From Clostridiales bacterium (GTDB lineage: Bacteria; Bacillota; Clostridia; Christensenellales; Pumilibacteraceae): a DNA stretch of 7,328 nucleotides. The notes below the pieces were generated by a model. That model saw nothing but the letters and a program-made list of their open reading frames with translations, did not search any database and had not been told where the DNA came from. The position numbers and the translations under genes are program-made. Numbering within the stretch: position 1 is the first letter of the stretch; the number at the start of each line of letters is the position of its first letter. Positions 1 to 6,693 of the stretch are shown piece after piece. Location: assembly GCA_029069015.1 (NCBI GenBank), contig JAIEBL010000175.1, forward strand, positions 1 through 7,328, in the 5' to 3' direction.

Positions 1-1545
1 GCAAAACCGGTGGAAAAGAAAGAAGAAAAACCCGCAGAAAAGAAAGCGGTTGAGGCTGAAAAGCCCGTAGAGAAAAAGGCGGAAAAGGTCGAAAAGAAAC
101 CCGAAAAGCCGAGCGTAAAACAGGTTCTGTTCGTTTGCAGCGAAGCGTTCCCGTTTGCCGGTACGGGCGGCTTGGGCGAAGTGATGGGCAGCCTTCCGCG
201 CGCCGTCAACGAGCAGAAGGGCGGCTTCGAAGCGCGCGTTATTTTGCCGCTTTACGAAAGCTTCCCTGATTCGGAGCGTAGCCGTTTGCAGTTTATGTGC
301 CACATCAACGTGCCGCTTGCTTGGCGTAATCAATACTGCGGTCTCTTTAAGCTCGTGGAAAAAGGCGTGACGTACTACTTCGTGGATAACGAGTACTACT
401 TCAAGCGTCCTAACCTTTACGGCTACTACGACGACGGCGAACGCTTTGCGTTCTTCTCGCGTGCGGTCGTGGAACTCATTCCGCACCTCGACTTTAAACT
501 CGACGTGTTGCATTGCCACGATTGGCAGACGGCGCTCGTACCCATCTACTACAAACTGTTCTATATGTACCGCGAAGGATACGGCGGCATTAAAACGATT
601 TTCACCATTCACAATATCGAGTATCAGGGCAAGTACAGCCGCAGCATTATCGAAGACGTCTTCGGCATTCCCGCCGCAGAGTATATGAGCATCGAGCACC
701 GTGGTTGCATCAACCTTATGAAGGGTGCGATCGACTATTCGGATGCCATCAGCACCGTAAGCCCTACGTACGCGCGCCAGATCATGGACCCGTACTATGC
801 GCACGGACTCGAAAACGTATTGCTTAAAAACAGCCACAAATTGCGCGGCATTCTCAACGGTATCGACGTAGACACCTACAATCCCCGCACGCAAAAGGCG
901 CTGTTTGCCAATTACGACGAAAACCATCTGGAAGGGAAGGCGCGCGGCAAGGCGGAATTGCAGCGTATGCTCAATTTGCCCGTCAGCCCCGATACCCCGA
1001 TCATCGCCATCGTTTCGCGGCTTGTGTCGCACAAAGGTCTCGACCTTATCCGCTACGCCATGAACGATATCCTGCGCAAGAACGTGCAGGTCGTGCTCCT
1101 CGGCAAGGGCGATCCCGACTACGAAAACTACTTCTCGCACGTACAGAAGATGTACGACCAGAAGTTCAGCGCGGTTATCGCGTTCAATAAAGACCTCTCG
1201 CACAAAATCTATGCGGGCGCGGATATCTTCCTTATGCCCTCGAAGAGCGAGCCTTGCGGCCTTAGCCAGATGATGGCTTGCCGTTACGGCACGATTCCCG
1301 TCGTGCGCGAAACGGGCGGCTTAAACGACAGTATCGTAGATTGCTACAACGGGGACTTGGGCAACGGCTTCCGCTTCTCGCGCTATGACGCCGCCGATAT
1401 GTTGGGCGCGATCGACCGTGCAGTCGGATTGTACGCCGACTATAAAGATAAGTGGCACGGGCTTGTCGTGCGCGCCATGACGAGCGACTTTACCTGGAAG
1501 ACGTCCGCCGGCGAATATCTCAAGTTCTACAAAGATCTTTACTAA
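1..1545 (+). CDS. glgA: Glycogen synthase, GT5 family, with charged N-terminal extension (5' end outside window)
   Basis: Transfers glucose from a nucleotide sugar (ADP-glucose in bacterial relatives) to the non-reducing end of alpha-1,4-glucan in the cytoplasm. Residues are numbered from the GTG at position 10, but the frame is open to base 1 (Ala-Lys-Pro precede it), so the true start is probably upstream. Residues 1-37 are a Lys/Glu/Pro/Ala-rich tail with the unit KPVEKK occurring twice if the upstream codons are counted. The catalytic part begins at VKQVLFVCSE (36-45). Family motifs: GTGGL (51-55, normally KTGGL), HDWQTAL (170-176), TIHNIEYQGKY (from 199), LNGID (282-286), SRLVSHKGLDL (336-346) with R337 and K342 matching the conserved Arg/Lys, and EPCGL (414-418) with the conserved acidic residue E414, then a GTIPVVRETGGL stretch. 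The catalytic part is about 475 residues, normal for GlgA. Odd points are the tail and the Lys-to-Gly change in the first motif. The family call is secure; the donor specificity is inferred. Confidence 0.95.
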   Translation, partial: AKPVEKKEEKPAEKKAVEAEKPVEKKAEKVEKKPEKPSVKQVLFVCSEAFPFAGTGGLGEVMGSLPRAVNEQKGGFEARVILPLYESFPDSERSRLQFMCHINVPLAWRNQYCGLFKLVEKGVTYYFVDNEYYFKRPNLYGYYDDGERFAFFSRAVVELIPHLDFKLDVLHCHDWQTALVPIYYKLFYMYREGYGGIKTIFTIHNIEYQGKYSRSIIEDVFGIPAAEYMSIEHRGCINLMKGAIDYSDAISTVSPTYARQIMDPYYAHGLENVLLKNSHKLRGILNGIDVDTYNPRTQKALFANYDENHLEGKARGKAELQRMLNLPVSPDTPIIAIVSRLVSHKGLDLIRYAMNDILRKNVQVVLLGKGDPDYENYFSHVQKMYDQKFSAVIAFNKDLSHKIYAGADIFLMPSKSEPCGLSQMMACRYGTIPVVRETGGLNDSIVDCYNGDLGNGFRFSRYDAADMLGAIDRAVGLYADYKDKWHGLVVRAMTSDFTWKTSAGEYLKFYKDLY

Positions 1546-1559
1546 AAAGCAACGGATTT

Positions 1560-1594
1560 TGCCGCGCACGCTTTTCCTTTTTGAAGGTGCGGCA
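1560..1594 (+). terminator. Stem-loop just after glgA, doubtful terminator
   Basis: TGCCGC (1560-1565) pairs with GCGGCA (1589-1594), and inside it CCTT (1576-1579) pairs with AAGG (1584-1587). It lies 15 bases after the glgA stop. No T-run follows the hairpin (the T-rich part is in the loop), so efficient intrinsic termination is doubtful. It may instead protect the glgA mRNA 3' end or be incidental. Confidence 0.25.
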
Positions 1595-1643
1595 AACGCA
1601 TATACGACGTAACACTATACTTTGTGCGTCGTGTTTATGCGTG
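1595..1643 (+). other. Long imperfect inverted repeat in the glgA-glgP gap
   Basis: ACGCATA (1596-1602) is complementary to TATGCGT (1636-1642), ACGACG (1604-1609) to CGTCGT (1627-1632), and CAC (1613-1615) to GTG (1624-1626). These nest to give a hairpin of 16 Watson-Crick pairs with small bulges and an 8-base loop, TATACTTT. No T-run follows, so it is not a standard terminator. It could be a structured leader element of glgP or a protein binding site. The rest of the 282-base gap (1546-1827) has two weaker stem-loops, GCAACG/CGTTGC (1697-1702/1716-1721) and GGTCGG/CCGACC (1743-1748/1772-1777), and no promoter I would defend. TATTAT at 1658-1663 is a possible -10 but lacks a good -35. Confidence 0.5.
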
Positions 1644-1827
1644 TTCAAAAAGGGAAATATTATTTTACTTGCATCAAGAGGGCAGGGGTAAGATCGGCAA
1701 CGCATACAGAATAACCGTTGCGCTTCTATCCGCCAATAAGGGGGTCGGCATTCTTTATTTTCGAGTGCTTTCCGACCTAAATAGCACGCGTCCTCTTCAC
1801 AGCGAATATAAAACCAATGGAGGCATA

Positions 1828-4260
1828 ATGAGTACTACTTCGGAAAAAATGTTGGAACTTATCTCGGATAAGTTAAATCGATATTTCGCTACGTCAACGA
1901 AGAACGCTTCGGCGGATCAGGTATATAAGGCGTTGGCGCTTGTCCTTCGTGACAAGCTTTTGCAGAAAAAGCAAGAAAACAATCAGAGGATCGTGCAGGG
2001 TAAGTACAAACGCGTTTACTATCTTTGCATGGAGTTTTTGCTCGGCAGAAGTTTAAAAAACAATCTTTACAATCTCGGGCTCGAAGAGAGCGCACGCGAA
2101 GCGCTCGGTAGCATGGGCCATAAGCTCGAAGACATCTACGAACTCGAATCGGATGCGGGGCTCGGAAACGGCGGCTTGGGTCGTCTTGCCGCCTGCTTTA
2201 TGGATAGCTTGGCGACGCTCAACTATCCCGCGATGGGTTTTTCCATTCGGTATGAGTACGGCTTGTTCCGTCAGAAGATCGTAGAGAATCAGCAAGTGGA
2301 ACTCCCCGATATCTGGCTTGACAGCGGCGAAGTCTGGCAAATGCCGCGTTCGGATAAAAATTTCGAAATCAAGCTTGGGGGCACGGTGCGTGAGTATTGG
2401 GAAAACGGCAAATGCCGCGTAGAGCATACCGGCGCCGAAATCGTGGAAGCGCTCCCGTATGACGTGATGATTTCGGGTGAGGGGAGCGACGGCGTGAGCG
2501 TGCTGCGCTTATGGCGCGCTTCGGCCAAAAAGAACTTCGATATGACGTCGTTTACGCAGGGCAACTACATGATGGCAATGCGTGCCGATACGGAGGCAGA
2601 GCTTATCAGTAAGGTGCTCTATCCGAGCGACGATCATGAGCAAGGTAAGCAGTTGCGTTTAAGCCAACAGTATTTCCTGGTGAGTGCATCTTTGCAGAGC
2701 ATCATCAAAGACCATCTGAAAAACAATAAATCGCTCAATAATCTTCCCGATTTGGTGGCGATTCATATCAACGATACGCATCCCGCACTTGCCATTCCCG
2801 AACTTATGCGTCTTCTTATAGACGAGTTCGGTTACGATTGGGATTCGGCGTGGAGCATTACGACGCGTACCATCAACTATACCAACCATACTGTTATGGC
2901 GGAAGCGCTCGAAAAGTGGCGCGAGGACCTCGTGCGCATGCGGCTTCCCCGTATCTATATGATCTTGAAAGAAATCGACCGCAGATTCTGTAACGATGCG
3001 ATGCAGCGTTGCAACGACTTCGACAAAGTAAACCGTATGGCGATCATCGGCGGCGGCCAGGTGCGCATGGCAAACCTCGCCGTAGTCGGTTCGCAAAAGG
3101 TGAACGGCGTTTCCGAGCTTCACAGCGAGATCATCAAGGACAGCGTGTTCCATGATTTCTATACCATCACGCCCGAAAAGTTCACCAACGTGACGAACGG
3201 CATTGCACACCGTCGCTGGTTGTGCCAATCGAACCCCGGGCTCAAAGATCTCGTTTGCGATCTCGTGGGCGAGGGCGTGGGCACGGATGCTTCGAAGCTT
3301 TCGGGACTTATGAAGTATAAGAACGATAAGCAGGTTTTAGAGCGCATCGGTAAGATCAAGCACGAGTGTAAAGTCAATTTTGCCAACTACATCAAAGAAA
3401 CGGCGGGCGTTACCATTAACCCCGAGAGCCGTATCGATACGCAAATCAAGCGTCTGCACGAATATAAGCGTCAGCTTATGAATACCTTGAAGATCATTTC
3501 GCAGTACCTTGATTTACTCGACGATCCCAATAAAGACGTCACGCCGCAAACGTTCGTATTCGGCGCAAAGGCGGCGGGTGGTTACTACCACGCAAAGCGC
3601 ATCATCAGCCTTATCAACTGCTTGAGCGCGGAGATCCAGAAGAACCCCCGTATCAAACAGAAGCTGGACGTCTTGTTCGTGGAAAACTACAACGTGACCA
3701 AGGCGGAGCGTTTGATCCCCGCGAGCGAAGTTTCCGAGCAGATCAGTCTTGCCGGCAAAGAGGCGAGCGGCACGTCGAACATGAAATTCATGTTAAACGG
3801 CGCGGTCACGCTGGGTACGCTCGACGGCGCGAACGTGGAAATTTTGGAAGAAGTGGGTGAGGATAATATCTTTATCTTCGGTATGCACGCCGACGAGGTA
3901 GAGCGTATGTGGGGCAATTACTATCCCACCAACCTCTACACGGGCAACTACGAAATCAAACGCATCGTCGACCGTTTGCGCGTAGGCTTTGACGGCACGA
4001 GCTTTGCCGACATTGCAAACTACCTCGTTCTCGGTAGCAACAACATTGCCGACCCGTATATGTGCCTACTCGACTACGGTGACTATGTACGCGCAGCACG
4101 CGAGCTGGACGAAGCATATAAAGACAAAGAGCGTTGGAATCGTATGGCGCTCGTCAACATCGCAAAGAGCGGCGTGTTTGCGTCCGACCGCAGTATCGAC
4201 GAGTACGCCCACAACATTTGGAACTTGCGCAAGGTGAAAAAGCCGCGCGTTCAAAAATAA
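1828..4260 (+). CDS. glgP: Glycogen/maltodextrin phosphorylase, GT35 family, PLP-dependent
   Basis: Releases glucose-1-phosphate from non-reducing ends of alpha-1,4-glucans using phosphate, in the cytoplasm, so it is the degradative partner of GlgA. The 810-residue length is typical of bacterial GlgP. Start: the ATG at 1828 follows GGAGG (1819-1823) with a short 4-base spacer; upstream in-frame codons lack a ribosome binding site and encode nothing family-like. Motifs: DAGLGNGGLGRLAACF (109-124), a Gly-rich signature; RYEYGLF shortly after; HINDTHPALAIPEL (from 313); QIKRLHEYKRQL (from 539), with K541, R542 and K547 matching the phosphate-contacting Lys/Arg cluster; and EASGTSNMKFMLNG (645-658) with K653 as the lysine expected to bind pyridoxal phosphate, followed by LGTLDGANVEI. 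The Ser phosphorylation site of animal muscle enzymes is not evident at the short N-terminus. It lies 282 bases after glgA and 53 bases before the GH13 gene, so co-transcription with the latter is likely. No frameshift or missing key residue seen. Confidence 0.96.
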   Translation: MSTTSEKMLELISDKLNRYFATSTKNASADQVYKALALVLRDKLLQKKQENNQRIVQGKYKRVYYLCMEFLLGRSLKNNLYNLGLEESAREALGSMGHKLEDIYELESDAGLGNGGLGRLAACFMDSLATLNYPAMGFSIRYEYGLFRQKIVENQQVELPDIWLDSGEVWQMPRSDKNFEIKLGGTVREYWENGKCRVEHTGAEIVEALPYDVMISGEGSDGVSVLRLWRASAKKNFDMTSFTQGNYMMAMRADTEAELISKVLYPSDDHEQGKQLRLSQQYFLVSASLQSIIKDHLKNNKSLNNLPDLVAIHINDTHPALAIPELMRLLIDEFGYDWDSAWSITTRTINYTNHTVMAEALEKWREDLVRMRLPRIYMILKEIDRRFCNDAMQRCNDFDKVNRMAIIGGGQVRMANLAVVGSQKVNGVSELHSEIIKDSVFHDFYTITPEKFTNVTNGIAHRRWLCQSNPGLKDLVCDLVGEGVGTDASKLSGLMKYKNDKQVLERIGKIKHECKVNFANYIKETAGVTINPESRIDTQIKRLHEYKRQLMNTLKIISQYLDLLDDPNKDVTPQTFVFGAKAAGGYYHAKRIISLINCLSAEIQKNPRIKQKLDVLFVENYNVTKAERLIPASEVSEQISLAGKEASGTSNMKFMLNGAVTLGTLDGANVEILEEVGEDNIFIFGMHADEVERMWGNYYPTNLYTGNYEIKRIVDRLRVGFDGTSFADIANYLVLGSNNIADPYMCLLDYGDYVRAARELDEAYKDKERWNRMALVNIAKSGVFASDRSIDEYAHNIWNLRKVKKPRVQK

Positions 4261-4293
4261 CCGCAACCGACGGTTTTCGGTGGTTCATATCAT

Positions 4294-4316
4294 AGGAGGA
4301 AGAAACGATAGATATG
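4294..4316 (+). promoter_or_regulatory. Ribosome binding site and start of the GH13 gene, wide spacing
   Basis: AGGAGG (4294-4299) is a full Shine-Dalgarno, but the ATG at 4314 is 14 bases away, wider than the usual 5-9. An in-frame ATA at 4308 would sit at 8 bases, but ATA starts are very rare. The ATG is the conservative choice and starts the protein MAEQVKYF. The gap before it also contains a small possible hairpin, AACC/GGTT, around 4264-4284. Confidence 0.7.
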
Positions 4317-6185
4317 GCAGAGCAAGTGAAGTATTTTCCCAACAACGAGGCATATAAGACTCCGATCGGCGCGGTGGAAGTAGGTAAGCCCGTTACGTTC
4401 AGAATCGAATTTTCGCGTCCGAGCAATCCGAGCGAAGTGTTTTTGGCGCTGACCAAAGACGGGGAACAGGAAGTCTATTATCCGCTTGAATACATAGACG
4501 TATCGCCCAGCGGTTTTATGGAGTACAAAGCCACTGTCTCCGTTACGACGCGCGGTCTGTATTTCTATCACTTCGTGATCCACACCGAAAACGACACGTA
4601 CCGCGTTGGGGCGGGCGACGATCTGAACGCCATGCTCGGCAAAGGGCAGGATTGGCAGCTGACGGTGTACGAGGAAACGTACAAAGCACCCGAGAGTTTT
4701 AGAGGCGGTCTTATCTATCAGATCATGCCCGACCGTTTCTTCGACGGCGGTGCGCGCAGAAAGACCAAGCCTTACGCCGAATACCGTGAAGACTGGGGCG
4801 GTTTGCCTCGGTATTTACCCGACGAAAACGGCAGGATCCGCAACGAAGATTTCTTCGGCGGAAACTTACGCGGTATCATCAAAAAGCTCGGCTACTTAAA
4901 GTCCTTGGGCGTAACGTGCATTTACCTTAACCCCATTTTCGAAGCGCACAGCAACCACAAATACGACACGGGCAACTACCGTCGCGTGGACTCCGATTTC
5001 GGCACGGCAGACGACCTGAAAGAGCTGATTAAGAAAGCGGACAAAAAGGGCATGAAGATCATGCTCGACGGCGTGTTCTCGCACACGGGCGACGACAGTA
5101 TTTATTTCAATAAGTACGGTAATTACGATTCGGTGGGCGCGTACAACTCGGTGCACAGCCCGTACTACAAATGGTATACGTTCAAAGATTTCCCCGACAC
5201 CTACGAGTGCTGGTGGAACATCGATATTTTGCCGCAGACCGACGAGTGCGAACCTTTGTATAGCGAATATATTTGCGGTGAAGACGGCATTATCCGCTAC
5301 TGGACGGAAATGGGTATCGGCGGTTGGCGTTTGGACGTTGCCGAAGAGCTCCCCGACGCATTCATCGACAAAGCGGTGCGCGCGGCAAAGAAAGTCAACC
5401 CCGACTGCATGGTCTTGGGCGAAGTATGGGAAGATGCGAGCAATAAGATTTCGTATTCTCAGCGTCGTCGCTATTTACAGGGCGGTCAGCTCGACAGCGT
5501 TTCTAACTATCCCTTTAAAGAAGATATCTTAAATTTCGTGCGTTGCGGCGACGCGGCACGGCTCAACAACACCGTGAACGTGCTCTTGAACAATTATCCT
5601 AAATTCGTTTTGGATAACCTCATGAACCCGCTCGACACCCACGATACCGCGCGTATTCTCTCGGTGCTCGGCGACAACGGCGATACTTCCACTCGCGAAA
5701 AGAGAGCAAATGCGAGCGTTAAAAACAAAGACGAAGCGTTCGGGCTTCTGAGAGTTGCCGCGCTTTTGCAATACACGCTTCCCGGCATCCCTTGCTTGTA
5801 CTACGGAGACGAAGCGGGCTTGGAAGGCTTTGAAGATCCGTTCAACCGCCGTTGCTATCCTTGGGGCAACGCAGATAAAGCATTCTTGCGCTTCTATAAA
5901 AAACTTGGCGCACTCCGCACCCGCGATAAAGCAGTCTTCTCTGACGGCGTCTATAAACCCGTAACGACCGAAAACGGCGTCTTTGCCTTCACGCGTACGA
6001 GCGGCAACGAACAGATCGTCGTGATCGCCAATCGCGGCGAGAGCGACTATACGTTCGAAACGAAGGGTAAGTCGTACACCGACCTTCTGACCTTGAAACC
6101 GTTCGGCGGCAAAGTGCCCGCAGGAGAGGCCGTTGCCATCAAGCTTACGAGCAAAGTGGCGTTTCCCGAAAAGAAAAGCAAGTAA
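4314..6185 (+). CDS. GH13 alpha-glucan hydrolase, neopullulanase/cyclomaltodextrinase/maltogenic amylase type
   Basis: Probably hydrolyses alpha-1,4 and perhaps alpha-1,6 bonds in maltodextrins, cyclodextrins or limit dextrins in the cytoplasm; no signal peptide or membrane segment is present. The 623-residue protein has an N-terminal beta-rich domain (about 1-125, like the N-terminal modules of this subfamily), a TIM barrel starting at GGLIYQIMPDRF (131-142), and a C-terminal beta domain (about 535-623). GH13 landmarks: NPIFEAHSNHKYDT (206-219), typical of neopullulanases; DGVFSH (252-257); GGWRLDVAEE with nucleophile D341 and R339; LGEVWEDA with acid/base E370; LDTHDTAR with H443 and transition-state stabiliser D444. 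All catalytic residues are present. The GEVWEDASNKISY stretch resembles a GH13 group common in Clostridia. Being 53 bases after glgP, it likely helps GlgP by removing branched or short remnants. Exact substrate and bond preference cannot be read from sequence; a GlgX-type debranching role is an alternative. Confidence 0.92.
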   Translation: MAEQVKYFPNNEAYKTPIGAVEVGKPVTFRIEFSRPSNPSEVFLALTKDGEQEVYYPLEYIDVSPSGFMEYKATVSVTTRGLYFYHFVIHTENDTYRVGAGDDLNAMLGKGQDWQLTVYEETYKAPESFRGGLIYQIMPDRFFDGGARRKTKPYAEYREDWGGLPRYLPDENGRIRNEDFFGGNLRGIIKKLGYLKSLGVTCIYLNPIFEAHSNHKYDTGNYRRVDSDFGTADDLKELIKKADKKGMKIMLDGVFSHTGDDSIYFNKYGNYDSVGAYNSVHSPYYKWYTFKDFPDTYECWWNIDILPQTDECEPLYSEYICGEDGIIRYWTEMGIGGWRLDVAEELPDAFIDKAVRAAKKVNPDCMVLGEVWEDASNKISYSQRRRYLQGGQLDSVSNYPFKEDILNFVRCGDAARLNNTVNVLLNNYPKFVLDNLMNPLDTHDTARILSVLGDNGDTSTREKRANASVKNKDEAFGLLRVAALLQYTLPGIPCLYYGDEAGLEGFEDPFNRRCYPWGNADKAFLRFYKKLGALRTRDKAVFSDGVYKPVTTENGVFAFTRTSGNEQIVVIANRGESDYTFETKGKSYTDLLTLKPFGGKVPAGEAVAIKLTSKVAFPEKKSK

Positions 6186-6218
6186 CATTTCTTGCCTTTC
6201 GTAAATGGTCTAAAACAC

Positions 6219-6250
6219 AAAAGTAGCGGTAGAACATGCCGCTACTTTTT
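6219..6250 (+). terminator. Intrinsic terminator closing the glycogen unit
   Basis: AAAAGTAGCGG (6219-6229) pairs perfectly over 11 bp with CCGCTACTTTT (6239-6249), loop of 9 bases, with a five-T run at 6246-6250. It lies 33 bases after the GH13 stop. The A-run on the 5' side means it could also work on the opposite strand, though no convergent gene is seen. It separates the glycogen unit from what follows. Confidence 0.9.
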
Positions 6251-6310
6251 CTATGCCGTGGAAATATCGTTTTTCGTTACTACGATTCTTCGTCGGTGGG
6301 GAAAGGGGCA

Positions 6311-6321
6311 TGTCAGTGACA
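6311..6321. promoter_or_regulatory. Short perfect palindrome, possible operator
   Basis: TGTCAGTGACA is a perfect palindrome with a central G. It lies about 50 bases upstream of the -35 of the promoter that starts the structured RNA. That position would suit an upstream activator or a looping repressor. I cannot assign it to a known regulator, and 11 bases can occur by chance. The surrounding stretch 6251-6360 otherwise shows no supported feature. Confidence 0.3.
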
Positions 6322-6362
6322 CAAAACGAAAAAGGAAATTTCTGTCTTTTCATAAAACCGCA

Positions 6363-6400
6363 TTGTAATTCTTGCAAAATTCGACATAATGTGCTAAACT
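6363..6400 (+). promoter_or_regulatory. Vegetative-type promoter(s) for the structured RNA and hpt
   Basis: TTGCAA (6372-6377), a 17-base spacer and TAAACT (6395-6400) form a near-consensus housekeeping sigma promoter, with TG one base before the -10 (6392-6393) as in extended -10 promoters. The predicted start is about A6406. A second set overlaps it: TTGTAA (6363-6368), 16 bases, CATAAT (6385-6390), start about 6397. Either start falls at the 5' edge of the perfect inverted repeat that closes the RNA, which supports both the promoter and the strand of the RNA. Confidence 0.75.
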
Positions 6401-6403
6401 GCT

Positions 6404-6693
6404 ATACGGGTAGGCGATCCCCAAGCAGATACACCCGAACCACGCCGCTTTTGCCTCTCTCATCGTTAAAGCCACTAGCCGTAGCACGTTGGCTACGGCG
6501 TCGTGTCTTTGCCTCGATATAGGACTAAAATCGGCGCGGTGCGGGCGCACAGCGTTTTTGCGGGATAAGATTGCGAGGATAGATGCGCCAAACGGCGTGA
6601 AGACGTGCTAGGTAGCACGGCGAGAGACGCTTGGCACATATAGACCGCCAGCTTGCCCGCAAAAATGTATCTTTTGAGGTCGCCTACCCGTAT
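6404..6693 (+). ncRNA. Large structured RNA or hpt leader, three-way junction, class not recognised
   Basis: By-eye folding gives a consistent structure. P1: 6404-6417 pairs perfectly (14 bp) with 6680-6693. P1 continues inward with irregular pairs and the 6-bp helix AGATAC/GTATCT (6427-6432/6667-6672). Arm P2: 6434-6447 with 6532-6545, 12 of 14 Watson-Crick, then TTTT/AAAA (6449-6452/6527-6530), and a terminal hairpin GCCGTAGC/GCTACGGC (6478-6485/6492-6499) extended by AAAG-CAC/GTG-CTTT. Arm P3: TTTTTGCGGG/CCCGCAAAAA (6555-6564/6656-6665), perfect 10 bp, then GCCAA/TTGGC (6587-6591/6631-6635), GCGT/ACGC (6595-6598/6627-6630) and CGTGCT/AGCACG (6604-6609/6614-6619) with tetraloop AGGT. A promoter ends just before it. 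No separate terminator precedes hpt, so it is either a leader of hpt or a processed small RNA. Diagnostic cores of RNase P RNA, SRP RNA, tmRNA, T-box and common riboswitches are not seen; 6S, raiA-type or other large RNAs cannot be excluded by eye. Confidence 0.75.
6535..6559 (+). terminator. Possible internal attenuator hairpin within the structured RNA
   Basis: CGC (6535-6537) pairs with GCG (6552-6554) and GTGC (6539-6542) with GCAC (6547-6550), with one G/A mismatch and loop GGGC, followed directly by TTTTT (6555-6559). This has the form of an intrinsic terminator. Its 5' strand is the 3' strand of arm P2 and its T-run is the 5' strand of P3, so it cannot coexist with the full three-way fold. 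The two states would act as terminator and antiterminator. It is short, so strength is uncertain. Confidence 0.4.

Noticed and set aside
1624..1827. In-frame upstream extension of glgP by 68 codons
   Set aside because: It passes through the inverted-repeat gap, lacks a ribosome binding site, and encodes no GlgP-like sequence; the ATG at 1828 has GGAGG.
2659..3228. Minus-strand reading frame of 189 codons opposite glgP
   Set aside because: Shadow of the glgP coding sequence, with no independent support.
5529..6188. Long minus-strand reading frame (219 codons) opposite the GH13 gene
   Set aside because: It is a shadow of the strongly supported + strand gene; no ribosome binding site or family motif.
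6253..6522. Open reading frame of 89 codons with several cysteines and a purine-rich stretch before an internal ATG at 6310
   Set aside because: It runs across the promoter and into the structured RNA, has no family resemblance, and its second half is simply the translated RNA helices.
6604..6630. Resemblance of GGCGAGAG to the ykkC riboswitch superfamily, attractive because PRPP is an Hpt substrate
   Set aside because: Only this short string fits; the other conserved blocks such as ACACGG and the GGGA-type 3' segment are not in the right places.
6653..6691. Earlier in-frame ATGs for hpt at 6653 and 6665
   Set aside because: They lie inside the P3/P1 strands, lack a Shine-Dalgarno, and add residues not seen in the family.
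6404..6693. Known RNA classes: RNase P RNA, SRP RNA, tmRNA, T-box, purine and cobalamin riboswitches
   Set aside because: Their core motifs (for example GAGGAAAGTCC, the SRP GGAA-loop domain, a T-loop with CCA end, the T-box sequence) are absent. GCCACT at 6471 recalls the cobalamin core but nothing around it fits.
6404..6693. Retron-type ncRNA, suggested by the long inverted repeat at the ends
   Set aside because: No reverse transcriptase gene is adjacent and the following gene is ordinary hpt.
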